From the NCBI GenBank assembly GCA_038025085.1, contig CM076154.1:14420001-14484000 (forward strand): a stretch of 64,000 nucleotides of DNA. The letters are read 5' to 3'. This document shows positions 38,201-48,325 of this stretch, piece by piece. The DNA is from Tetragonia tetragonoides (taxonomy: Eukaryota > Streptophyta > Magnoliopsida > Caryophyllales > Aizoaceae). The notes beneath the pieces were generated by a model. It saw only the letters and a program-made list of their open reading frames with translations, ran no database searches and was not told the origin of the DNA. The position numbers and the translations under genes are program-made. How positions within the stretch are numbered: position 1 is the stretch's first letter; every line of letters begins with the position of its first letter.

Positions 38201-41200
38201 CTCACACTCCGCCCACCAATCCCGAACCTTAGCCCCAAACTCCGCATGTGAACACCACATATTCTCAAAGCGGAAAGGGGTCGGGCCCCACTGGATGGGA
38301 GCAGAATGTAAGACAAGGGGAAAATGATCAGAACACGAACGGGGCAGGACCTCCTGTACCAAAGATGGAAACTCATCCTCAAACTCATTCGTAACAAGGA
38401 ACCTATCTATCCGAGAGGCTACATCCCGCCTCCCGCTCACACCCCAAGTAAACTGAGCATTACCAAGAGGCAAGTCGCGAAGGGCAGACTCCCTAATAAA
38501 GCAGTCGAACTCAATCATACCCCCGGTCAACCCCCTTCCACGTCGTTCCCCCGCGTGACGGATCACATTAAAGTCACCCCCAATAACCCACCTAGGGGAA
38601 CAGAGACCAGCAAGAGCCGCCAACTCCTCCCAATACGACTCCCGGTCAGCAACCCCACACGGGCCATAAACAGAAGACACCCACCAATCCCCCCTCCCCC
38701 GAACACTCAACAGGACCGACACAGTAAAATGCCCAAAATGGGACTCGACTCGAGTCGCAAAACGGGTATCCCAGACAATAAGAATACCCCCCGACGCTCC
38801 TACAGAAGGCAACCAAACCCAATCCTTAGACCCCGCCTCCCATAGGCTTTGAACAAAAAAAGAGTCCACTCCCTCAACCTTTGTCTCCTGAAACATTACC
38901 ACATCCGGAGACGCCCGACGAACAACTTCCTGCACTAGGCTACGCTTCCCTACCATCCCCAGACCATTGACATTCCAACTCAAAACTTTCATCTAAAACC
39001 ACCAATACCCCTAGACCTACGACTCCCCCTTTCCCCATAGTTAAGGGTCGTCGCCAGACCCCGAAGCTCCCTAACACCAACCCTGTTTCTCCGAGAAGGA
39101 GGTCCCCTCGGAGACACCTGGACATTAGCCACCTGACCAGACTTACCAACAACCCGAAAATCAAGATCACGAAGGAGAAGGAGAGCCTGAGGGTCCCGGT
39201 CGTCCCTCCCACCCGCCAATGGTGGAATGGTCACAACCGTCCCCCCGGACTCTGACTCCCCATGGCACAACGGAGCAACAGAACCTTCCGGCGCTATCGA
39301 CAGAACTGGCGTTACGCCCAGCCTAACATCACCATCTCCCCCACTTGCACCTGAAAAATCGTTAGCAGATAACATCTGGTCAGCAATAGAACAAGCAGGA
39401 GCTTTTTGGGGAGTAGCAACAAAAAGAGAATAAAAGGGTACAGGGGAAAAGGAAGTAGAAAGGTCCTCTTGGGCACGCGCCCTGGTATCCTCGGCACTAG
39501 ACAAAGGAACACTGTGAAGGAGCTCCGGACTCTGTTCCGTCGTCACATCCCGATCCCTCTCAGCATGAAACACATTTACCTCCTCAATCTCCTCCACCTC
39601 CTTATCCTCAAACTCCCTTAACCTGCTCAAAAATAAATCATCATCACCATCCATAGACCCAAGAAGATCATCCTCATCATCATCTTCCAAAATTGATTCC
39701 CAATAGGCGGATCCCCCCTGGGTCCGGTCAAAATCGAAAACAGGCTCCCCACAAAAGTCCCTCTGTACCCTCGCCTGAGACTCAGCTACAGGACCTTCAC
39801 CTTTACCCACTTGCTGGACTCGTGCCCCAACCTCCGCAAGCCAGATCCCAACCTGACACAGTTCACTGAGAACCCCCCCTGTCCATAGCGGAGAAGAGAC
39901 TACAGCATCCCGTGACACCTGCCCGCGGTCCACCACGCCACTGTTCTGCCTCACCCCCCCTGATCCCCTAAGAGCAGCCACACCCCCGCCACCAGGCGAC
40001 GACCCAGTAGTGTCCTCCCTGCGGGCGGGCCCAGAAGCCACCACCAGCTCGCCGACATTCGAAGTAGTTTTCATTCCAGCACCCTCCTCACTCACCGGCA
40101 GCTCAGCCGTCGGACCCACCACAACAACACCCTCCTCCACCGACCCAACCTCGACCACCGGCAACTCATCAGTCGAAACCACCGCAACAGCTTCAACCCC
40201 CGAGCTCGCTGCGCCACTAACCCGATCTCGCCGGACCCAGATCGGCCCTCTGCGTGCTTCGCCGGCCTTATCCGCCGCCGTCGCCACCTGCCGTGACCCT
40301 GAGACCGGTCGTGGTGGTCGGCGACCACCGGCGATCTGTCCGGCAGACCCAACCGCGGTCGAACCTTCGCGATCATTCCCCTAGCTTCTTCGTCCACCTT
40401 TCGAGTTCGTCCCTCCTCCTAAGCGATGGAACACTGATCCATTACCCCTTTGTAATCGTTTATTGGGCTGACCATGAATAATTCCAACTGGCCCAGCACG
40501 CTTCGCTTGTGGACCAGGCTGGACAATGGTATTACAATTATTACGAGAATAATTATTATACTTATTTTGAGTAAAGCCTGGCCCAAGCCTCTTAAAAACA
40601 GTCCTTGAGCTATTATTAAAAACACTAGTGTTCTGGGCCTGATTTCCTGGCCCAAGCCTATTAAAGACAGATCTGCCTCCAACATAAGAAAACCACGGTG
40701 AATTAAAATTCCCCCTATTAATTCGGTCAATTCCCTCATTATTCTGGCGAGAATCACGCACGAAATCTCCTCGCCTGCCGAAATCATCGCAACCGTTACC
40801 CAGAAACAAGCGCTGCACCTGCTGGCTCTCCCACCTCCGATCAGAAAAATTCACCTGACCACCATTCTCAGGCCTCCTCTCCGGTGGCCCACCCTGCCCA
40901 GAAACGCCCTTTCCTCTGGTCACCCCAGCGTTGTCGCTATGCTAGACTTGCTAGTATTACTTGTGAAGCCACTAGATTTCATAGTCCAAGTTTGCCTAAT
41001 ACTAAGAATTGTAGAAGATGATTTTGACTGCTACACTGGCTGGTCTCATGTTCTTCTTCCTCCTATGATTTTCTGTCCCTCCTGTGGTTTTCATAGTTCA
41101 ACTTATATCAGGAGTAGCTTATCAAATAAATTATTTCTGACTTGCAGAGAAAGAGAATTTGTGTCTGTATGGACTTCCAAATGAGTCATGGGAAGTAAAT

Positions 41201-44200
41201 CTTCCTGTTGAGGAGGTACCTCCGGAGCTTCCCGAGCCAGCACTAGGCATTAATTTTGCAAGGGATGGGATGCAAGAAAAGGATTGGCTGTCCCTGGTTG
41301 CAGTTCACAGTGATTCATGGCTACTTTCTGTAGCATTTTACTTTGGTGCTCGCTTCGGTTTTACCAAGACTGAAAGGTAATGTGTTTCTTTGTTTCAACT
41401 ATATGAGGCCTTTGGGTAAAAGATTCTTTGTATGAATTTCATTGTTAATCTATGCCCATAAATTCAGAGTAGCAAGAGTTTGTATTTGACTATTTGTGGG
41501 ATTTGCTTTTTGTGTGCAATTATATCTTATAATATATGTATTTTGGTTTCTGCAGTTTGCCAATCTACTTCAATACTGATGTCCTTCAAATTCTATTTGC
41601 ATAAAATTTGAGGTTCTGCAGGTTAGGCAGATTGATGATTGTAGTGTAACATATAGTTTAGTTTGTTATATTTCACAAAATGGGCACCAAATGCCTCCCT
41701 GTCTATACGATACAGGCATTATTGGTATTTTAGTTTTGCATACTTGTTCAGTTCTTGAGTGAGGGTTTGCATGGATGCTCATTACTAACTGTAAAGTAAG
41801 ATTATTTTCTGTCCATTTATAATAGAGCGAAAAGATTCAATACTCATTGGATTTGGAATATACTGTAATTGTCTAAGGCAAAATGGCTCATCAATCTTTA
41901 TACACTTTGATTTGTGAATTTGGCGATGGTCATCGCACTTCGGATCAAGTGTCAAAGGGCAATAGGAAACAGTAGCTTTGTTTTCATAAGGGTATGGATG
42001 AATTCCCCCCTCCCTTACGGCCTTACCCCGTCTGGGTGGCTGCCTCTTTGGAGGCACTAGGGTAATGTTGATGTTAATGCTCCTGGTGTGTGCCTTCTAA
42101 TAAAATCTCATATGTAAGGAATCTTTGGTACTTTCTTTTTCTTTTGTGGGATTTCAACTCTTTCACTCTTGAAGATACTGTGATTTGAATTTTGACTTCT
42201 GTATCATTCTGGCAAAATCTGCTTCTGTTATAGGTTTACCTGTTTGCTTAACAGGCATGTTAGTCACATACCTGTTGAATGCCAATAAAATACCTTCCAA
42301 TTTCTGAAACCGGTCTTTCTTGTCAATAAGATTATGTTGAGCTAGGTGTTTGGTTTCTTTGAATATGCATGATAAGGTTCCTTGAGTCCTTGTGCTATAA
42401 ACTTTTGTGATTATTTATTGCACTTCTAACCGTTGTTGAGACGAGCTAAAAGTTGCGTGGTCAAATTTGGCTCTTTGTTCTTGCTTTATAATTTATATCT
42501 GGTTAATTTGCCACGATTTCTTGCTGTTGCTGTTTGATATGTTGCCCGTGTTCAACACGGTTCCTGCAACTGATTATCATTACCTGGCAGAAGTGGATGA
42601 TAAATTTGACGAAGATAACATTTGAATTGATTTCCGGTGCTCTTCATCATAGAAGTGGCTCTTATTATTTGCCTGCAATTACTGAGATTTGTGTAGACGA
42701 TTGAGTTAAATAAGTAGTATTGTAATGGAAGCGGAGGTGCTAGTGTTGATGATGGTGGCTGTGATCAATGGTGGAAAAGCTAGTTCAGGCGGCAATGTAT
42801 CAAGGTGATTCCATGATTGCTTTACCAGGTTGGCAGGTTGAGATAGTGTTGGTGGTTTAGTGGTAGCAGTAATGGGTGCTCAGAGTCGGAGCTGCCAGGA
42901 CTTGGGTCGATAGATACAGGAGAGTTATACAAAACTCAGTAGTTTGCTTCTTTAAGCTCTCTTTGGGATGCCTGTGTAAATTCTTGCAAAATACTATTAT
43001 ACTTATTTACAAATTGTCAGCTTCCTTGAGAAAAGAACAATCAAATTATAGGAGACCTTGGACGAGTTCATCTGCAAAGTTCCAATTGTCCTCGCTGAAA
43101 TTGTGTTACTTGTTATGCCTTATCTTCTAATGAATAGCCAGTAGTTTTCCGAAGAGTGAACTTGAATCAAGTTAGGGGATGATGTTGGAGGGTTTGTATA
43201 TGTTTAAGGTGGATCTGATAGCTCTCATATAGCAATGGAAATTAGAATGACAAAAGATATGAAAGGTCAAAGGTGAAAGTAGGGGAGGCATTCTGTTTTG
43301 TTTTGTTCCTTCCTTGATTCTTTTTCCCTGTTTCTTTTCTTTTGTTGCCTGTGCGGGGTGGGGCATCGAGGTTTGCCAACAAGGGTGGGTAGGGTATCCT
43401 GTAATTTAGTCCAGACTCTGCTGTCTTGATGAGAATACTAATAAGGTGATTTAGATGTTGAAGAAAATTATCAGGGTATCATGACTATCTTAGATAGGAA
43501 GGGTCATTATCAATAAATTAATGGAAGCTAAATGACTGACGATATATGTAATGTCATATGAGTTGATAATTTGCTTTTTTTAGACTGACTGATAAAGTTA
43601 TTAAGCTTCTTTTTTCCTTTTCCCCCCTCCCAAGTCTTGACTCTGTGGTTTCAATCTATCATCAGTGAAATACACGTTGCCCTGTTGCTAGTCTGCTCTT
43701 TTACTACAGTTCCGGCTGAACCCAGTTTTATTTTGTTTTATTTTATCCTGCTTATTGTTATTAATATCACTTACTAACTTCTGCCCCCACCTCCCTTCAC
43801 ACCCCCCCCCCAAACAAAAGAACCTGAAAGAGGAAGATTATAAGCTGCGTGCTTACTTTCTGTGTTCTGTCGGGTCTCGTCTTTATCACTTCGGGCTGAC
43901 TTGTTATATTCTCATGTTTTTGTGCTTGGTGATCATCAAAAGTCTACTGTTCTTTTTCATGGATGGAAAGAAATTATCTATTAGTGGTGTATGTGAAGCT
44001 GCGTCGGCATTTGGTTTCTTTGGTGATTTGATTAGTGCTAATCTTCTGTGTCATGGAATTACAGGAAGAAGCTTTTTCAGATGATAAACGATTTACCCAC
44101 TGTTTTTGAAGTTCTGAATGGAAATGGAAGTGCTAAGCCACCAAAGGACCATTCTGGTCCCCATAACAGCAGCAGCAAAAAACAATCTGGTGTAAAGGTT

Positions 44201-44593
44201 ACAAATAATGTAAGTGGTTCATTCATGTCACTGTTATTTTTGGCCAGTCTATCCTATTTTCTCTTCAAGTCTGCCGTGCAGTATTGTTTGTAACATGGTC
44301 TTTGTTTCTCATTTCAGCATGCACGGTCCGAAAATCACAGTAAGGCAGTGATGAAGATGGCTCAACCACCCAAGGAAGAAGAGAGTGGGGAGGAGGAAGA
44401 GGAAGATGATGAGCAGGGAGCAACACTTTGTGGAGCGTGTGGGGACAACTATGCCACCGACGAGTTTTGGATATGCTGTGATGTATGCGAGAAATGGTTC
44501 CATGGTAAATGTGTAAAAATAACACCTGCTAAAGCTGAGCACATCAAGCAGTACAAGTGCCCTGGGTGCAGTAGCAAGAGGGCTCGAGTTTGA
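31680..44593 (+). CDS. Alfin-like PHD-finger protein (H3K4me reader type)
   Basis: There are five exons: 31680-31776, 31890-31922, 41148-41376, 44065-44209 and 44318-44593. All are GT-AG with consistent phases, giving 260 codons (259 aa plus TGA), the usual Alfin-like size. The N-terminal Alfin domain starts [19 protein letters not shown] and continues [20 protein letters not shown] to about residue 140. An acidic linker ([11 protein letters not shown]) precedes a complete C4HC3 PHD finger at ~206-252 ([22 protein letters not shown]). Trp228 and the aspartates around it form the pocket that in AL proteins binds H3K4me2/3. These are nuclear chromatin readers linked to abiotic stress, seed and root-hair responses. 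Intron 2 is 9.2 kb because it holds an antisense LINE and MITEs. AATAAA motifs near 44939 may serve polyadenylation. It is closest to the AL6/AL7 group by genomic context; the exact paralogue cannot be set. Confidence 0.95.
34142..34172. repeat. (GT)n followed by a G-run
   Basis: A GT dinucleotide tract runs into about a dozen G residues within Alfin-like intron 2. It is a simple repeat with no other feature. Confidence 0.9.
34187..34559. mobile_element. Tourist-like MITE with an internal tandem duplication, in Alfin-like intron 2
   Basis: The outer ends are GGGTGTATTATTT and, inverted, GGTGTGTTCTTTT. The left end is preceded by TTTA and the right end followed by TTTA, fitting a TTA/TAA duplication. 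A ~205-bp unit (CAAATTTAAGTT...AGCTTAGTTCAACAACATACT...GAAGATGAATAGTAAGGTTG) occurs twice: roughly 34215-34400 and 34420-34600. The second copy's flank extends past the element. The interior shares the TTCAG/TTTAG motifs of the repeats at 21422 and 58810. Confidence 0.55.
35174..35218. repeat. (CT)n microsatellite
   Basis: This is an uninterrupted CT tract of about 22 units in Alfin-like intron 2, followed by GT-rich DNA and then the T-run that marks the LINE 3' end. Confidence 0.97.
35354..38992 (-). pseudogene. LINE ORF2: AP endonuclease-reverse transcriptase with one nonsense codon
   Basis: The 1213-codon frame is interrupted by one TGA at 38191-38189 where the family has Trp; the frame resumes unchanged, so the break is a point mutation. 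The N-terminal AP endonuclease has [27 protein letters not shown] and SDHFPL. The reverse transcriptase has [37 protein letters not shown] and the catalytic [11 protein letters not shown] zf-RVT region near the C-terminus has [14 protein letters not shown] and a CVMC...CLHLFVLC zinc motif. No RNase H domain follows. ORF2 would nick target DNA and copy its own RNA at the nick. Its ATG overlaps the ORF1 stop. Without the nonsense codon the frame would be full length for a plant L1 ORF2. Confidence 0.93.
38989..40923 (-). pseudogene. LINE ORF1 (nucleic-acid-binding type), 5'-truncated, one nonsense codon
   Basis: One reading frame of ~645 codons is interrupted by a single TAG at 40383-40381. The upstream part (40923-40384) is Gly/Arg/Asn-rich and contains three VFxRLG motifs (VFNRLG, VFKRLG, VFHRLG). 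The downstream part is acidic (for example [18 protein letters not shown]) and ends in basic residues. No ATG is found at the 5' end of the frame before an upstream stop, suggesting 5' truncation. The position directly before ORF2 identifies it as ORF1, which normally coats element RNA. I could not identify an RRM or a CCHC knuckle. Confidence 0.75.
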
Positions 44594-46042
44594 GGGCTTT
44601 TGATCAGACAAAAAGGAAAGCTGCCAAAAGCTCATTGATCGAATCAAAGACGAGGTTTACAGACTTATTTCCGTTCACAGTTAAAGAACAAGGAGGTCAG
44701 AAGCAAGCCATTCGATTAATCGAAAGTAGAATGTTTCTGGATGGGAATCAAGAATATTTTTCATTAAATTTATCTTATTTGGTCAAATTGTTAGGAATTG
44801 CTTTTCTTGTATGGATGCTGGCAAGTTGGCCTTCCCTAGTGGTTCATGTGTTGTGTTCAATGTTTAGTTGTTCTTTTTTCTCAGCTTTCTTACATAATAT
44901 CTTTGCATCGCTTCTTTCTCTGCTTCTTTGGTATCTAGAAAATAAATAGCTATACCTTTCATTCCAAAAATAGTAGCAAATAGAACTGTATCTTGTCTGG
45001 AAACAAAAAAACAGGATACAAAAGCTGCATCATTTATATACTCTTCATTCCACGAATTCGGCTTAGATCTGATGTACTTCTGGACTTCAAACTATCTATA
45101 TTGTTTACTTATCTCCTGAATTCCAGATAATATGTAATATGTTCAGTGAGACTACGTATGATTTCTGAAATATTCAACTCACATTTGCGCATAACTTCAA
45201 TGCAATAGTCTTAAGTCAGATTCAGAAGGCAGAAGCTCAGGTAGAAAGATGTACATTTATATAAGTCTTTAACTGTTGGAAGGAACCTTAGTTTGTGGAT
45301 CATACTATATGCAGAACCTTGGTTTGTGGATCATACGCAAACCAACACCGAGGATGGGGTCTCAACGTTGCAGCATACCACGCATAAATCTCTCATCGAA
45401 GCACTCCCTATCTTAAGATTCCATTGCCGCTGGTCCCTGCCAATCTTGAAGAAGTTTAGACATGACTGAAAATTTATGCATTGCTTTTCGTCGTGCATCA
45501 GCTTTAGCATTCCACAAATAGCGACCATCTTCTGCAACGAAAACTTTCTCTCTTACCTTTCATATCCCAGGGTAAACCGTCCACGACACTGCCGTAAGAT
45601 AACTTGCGGTGGTATAATCTTTCACTTTTGCAACTGGCAGTAGCCAGCTGCACCATTATTATTGCAAATCTTTGACAACTTTAACAAATCCGATCTTCAA
45701 CTGCCGAGATAATCATGTTTCATGCTTCAATAGGAGCAAAATTAGTAAATTACCAAACCATTCATATGGCTTTTTAACCATCTGCTTATAGTTTCTCTGC
45801 AGACTTCTGTGTTTGAGAACGAGATATCCTCATGATGACTATTATGGCTGAGAAAGATCAAGAGGAATGTGGTGTTTGTCGAAATCAAATAACCAAATAC
45901 GGTCAAGAATTGCCACCTGAGTGGTCATCCTAGCATCTCCTTCCCGGCTACAAATCATGGTCTGTATATATTCACGAATCATGTTGTAGCCGTTATACGA
46001 TCTTAAACGATGGATCACTCGGAGCTGCACTTTTACATTTTC
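44594..46042. other. 3' UTR of the Alfin-like gene and intergenic DNA
   Basis: The first ~350 bp is the likely Alfin-like 3' UTR. Copy 2 of the 42-bp repeat lies at 45170-45211. A short direct repeat (ACCTTGGTTTGTGGATCATAC or a variant) occurs near 45285-45345. On the minus strand, about 45560-45410, a short frame (EDGRYLWNAKADARRKAMHK) looks protein-like but is bounded by stops and matches nothing I know. The area just after the PPR stop is its likely 3' UTR. Confidence 0.5.
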
Positions 46043-48325
46043 TTACCAATAGTCGTTACAGGAGCAGAGCCCATCTCTGAAGCAGTGGAACCTGTTATTA
46101 TCCCTCAAAATTATCTCCCTTCCCTCCAATTTTGAAATAATCTTTATAGCCGTATGACAGTCTGAACACACCCTTAAGTTCTTAACCACCCTAATGGCTG
46201 ATCCTACTTCACTAACCAAAAGAGCGAAACTGATGGCCAGTTTCTCACTGTGTATACCTACCATCTCTTCTTTATCTTCCTCCTCAATATCAGTTAAGAC
46301 GCAACTCTGGTCTGCAAGATACCCAGATTGTCTCATTTTCCTTCTCAACTCTGATAATACTCTGTATATTTCTTCCGATCTTTCATGTGACCCATCGCCT
46401 GCTATAAATTTATGTATTTTACCACCATATTCCACCAAACTCCATCCCGTTGCCTTACTCACTCCCCTTTTGTTCATAGCTTGTCTGACCCTCTCAACAT
46501 CTTTCCACCTACCAGCCACAGCATATATATTAGATAACAAGACATAATTGCCAGAGTTGTCTGGTTCAAGCTCAAAAAGCTTTGTGGCAGCAACTTCTCC
46601 TACTTCGACCCTCTTGTGAATGCGGCTGGCATTTAAAAGAGACCCATAAACCCCTGCATGGGGTTCCATTGGCATTCTCTCTACCAATCTTAGAGCTTCA
46701 TCCACCTGACCAACTCGACCCAAAAGGTCAACCATGCAAGCATAGTGGTCAATTGATGGACAACTAATAGATTCAAATACTCTGCGACCTTCTTCTAGTA
46801 AGCCTCCATGGCTGCATGCAGTTAATACACCTATGAATGATAGACGATCTGGCTTGATCCCTTCTTCCTCCATTTTTGAAACAAGTTCAATAGCTTCAAT
46901 GCCATTACCATGACCGGCAAAACATGATATTAATGTGTTGTAGGAAACCACATCTCTCACATTTATTTCCTGAAAGACCCTCAAGGCATCTTTCATACTA
47001 CCACACTTGGAGTACATGAATATCATGGAATTGTACCCTGCAATGCTAAGTGTTATTTCTTCCTTGGACAGTAAATCTACAACCCAATTCCCCAACTCCA
47101 ATGCTCCAAGATGTCCACACGCTGAGAATACATTTACCATGGTCACCTCATCTGGTTTAGGGTGACTAATCATGATCATTTGTTTAAATAATTCAATAGC
47201 CTGAGGTGATTGTCCATTCTGGGCATAACCAGCAATCATCGAGTTCCATGAAATAGTATCCTTGTCAGGCATCTTGTCAAAGAGATCCCTTGCTGAACTG
47301 AGCTCTCCAACACGTGCATAAGCTGTGATCATAGCGTTCCATGCAGCAGCAGTTCCTCGGACTCCTAATCCATCAAAGATATCTCGAGCAGCCTCTAACT
47401 TGCCACATTTCGCATACATATCAAGAATTGCTGTCTGCATAAATAAGTTAACCTTGACCTTGTTCTCATCAAGCATTCCTACAACTGCTTCTGCAAGGGA
47501 AGGATCACCACTCAAAGAGCAAGCCGAGATGATAGTAACCCATGTCCTCTCATCAGGTTGAACCCCAGCATCCAACATCTCATTGAACAACCTAAAAGCC
47601 TCGTCCGTGAACCCATTCTGAGCATACCCTGACAGCATTGCATTCCACGACACTATGCTCTTCTCTGGCATGCCATCAAAATACCTCCTTGCTCTCTCGA
47701 CATCCTTCATTCTCGAATACCCAGTAACCATACAAGTCCAAGTAATCACATTTCTTTCAGGCATGACATCAAACAACTCACGTGCTTCATCTTCCAACCC
47801 CCACCTCCAATACCCAGAAATCACCGAGTTCCAATCTGCAACAACTCTCTCAGGCATTTCATCAAACAGTTGTCGTGCAACCTCAAGCGGCCCATATTTC
47901 GCATACATCCCCATGATCGCATTTCTCACGATAAAATCACAACCATAACCCAATTTAAACACATGGGCTTGAAATACAACACCAGATTTCCCTGCAGATT
48001 TTACCAATATTGGGTACACAAAACCATCAGGCCAAATTTCAGCTCTATGCATTTTCTGATAAAGTGAGAGAATTTCTTGATGGGCACCCAAATGGGATAA
48101 ATATTTTAGCATACAAGTGTAAGAATAAACAGTTGGGCAATTGACAGAATTGAAAATGAACTTGGTGTAGTAAAAAGGGGCATTGAGACGAGTGCATTGC
48201 TTGATGAGCAATGAAACCCAGAAACTGTTTTGATGAAATGAGTTGAGAATGATCTGAGCATGAAACTGTTTTAGATGTTTTTGGTTGCATAATTTGCTAG
48301 CTATTGCGCTTAAATATGAGTACAT
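46043..48325 (-). CDS. PLS-class pentatricopeptide repeat protein with E and DYW domains
   Basis: This is a single-exon gene of 760 aa plus TAA. The start is the ATG at 48325 (MYSYLSAIASKL); the frame upstream has only a TTG. A short N-terminus (HLKQFHAQIILNS) leads into about 13-15 P/L/S repeats, recognisable by WNSMI/SGYAQNG, FDEMPERN and DMYAKCG signatures. The E/E+ segment (YGSLLNASRIHKRVEVGEVAA, then NYVLLSNIYAVAGRW) and a complete DYW domain follow: HSEKLAI (HxE), CSDCH (CxxC-type zinc ligand) and the terminal GLCSCNDYW. DYW proteins are C-to-U RNA-editing factors in plastids or mitochondria, with the repeats reading the RNA and DYW as the deaminase. The target site and organelle cannot be read from sequence. 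Homology memory points to At1g14470, whose genomic neighbours match this region. No damage is seen. Confidence 0.94.
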   Translation of the reverse strand: MYSYLSAIASKLCNQKHLKQFHAQIILNSFHQNSFWVSLLIKQCTRLNAPFYYTKFIFNSVNCPTVYSYTCMLKYLSHLGAHQEILSLYQKMHRAEIWPDGFVYPILVKSAGKSGVVFQAHVFKLGYGCDFIVRNAIMGMYAKYGPLEVARQLFDEMPERVVADWNSVISGYWRWGLEDEARELFDVMPERNVITWTCMVTGYSRMKDVERARRYFDGMPEKSIVSWNAMLSGYAQNGFTDEAFRLFNEMLDAGVQPDERTWVTIISACSLSGDPSLAEAVVGMLDENKVKVNLFMQTAILDMYAKCGKLEAARDIFDGLGVRGTAAAWNAMITAYARVGELSSARDLFDKMPDKDTISWNSMIAGYAQNGQSPQAIELFKQMIMISHPKPDEVTMVNVFSACGHLGALELGNWVVDLLSKEEITLSIAGYNSMIFMYSKCGSMKDALRVFQEINVRDVVSYNTLISCFAGHGNGIEAIELVSKMEEEGIKPDRLSFIGVLTACSHGGLLEEGRRVFESISCPSIDHYACMVDLLGRVGQVDEALRLVERMPMEPHAGVYGSLLNASRIHKRVEVGEVAATKLFELEPDNSGNYVLLSNIYAVAGRWKDVERVRQAMNKRGVSKATGWSLVEYGGKIHKFIAGDGSHERSEEIYRVLSELRRKMRQSGYLADQSCVLTDIEEEDKEEMVGIHSEKLAISFALLVSEVGSAIRVVKNLRVCSDCHTAIKIISKLEGREIILRDNNRFHCFRDGLCSCNDYW

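Larger units (their letters stand above)
35250..40953 (-). mobile_element. L1-type LINE inserted antisense in Alfin-like intron 2
   Basis: The minus-strand element has a 13-nt poly(A) tail (T-run 35250-35262), a ~90-bp 3' UTR, ORF2 (38992-35354) and ORF1 (40923-38989). ORF1 lacks an ATG at its start, so the 5' end is probably truncated. A possible imperfect target duplication is GTATTCCTT (35240-35248) and GTATTACTT (40954-40962), 8 of 9 matching; the 5' border is therefore tentative. The high GC content over 35350-40450 stands out from the AT-rich intron. Each ORF has a single in-frame stop and otherwise looks undamaged, which points to a recent insertion. Confidence 0.88.

Noticed and set aside
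44590..44949. 119-residue frame after the Alfin-like stop
   Set aside because: It starts in the 3' UTR right after the TGA, shows no family resemblance, and contains the likely poly(A) region.
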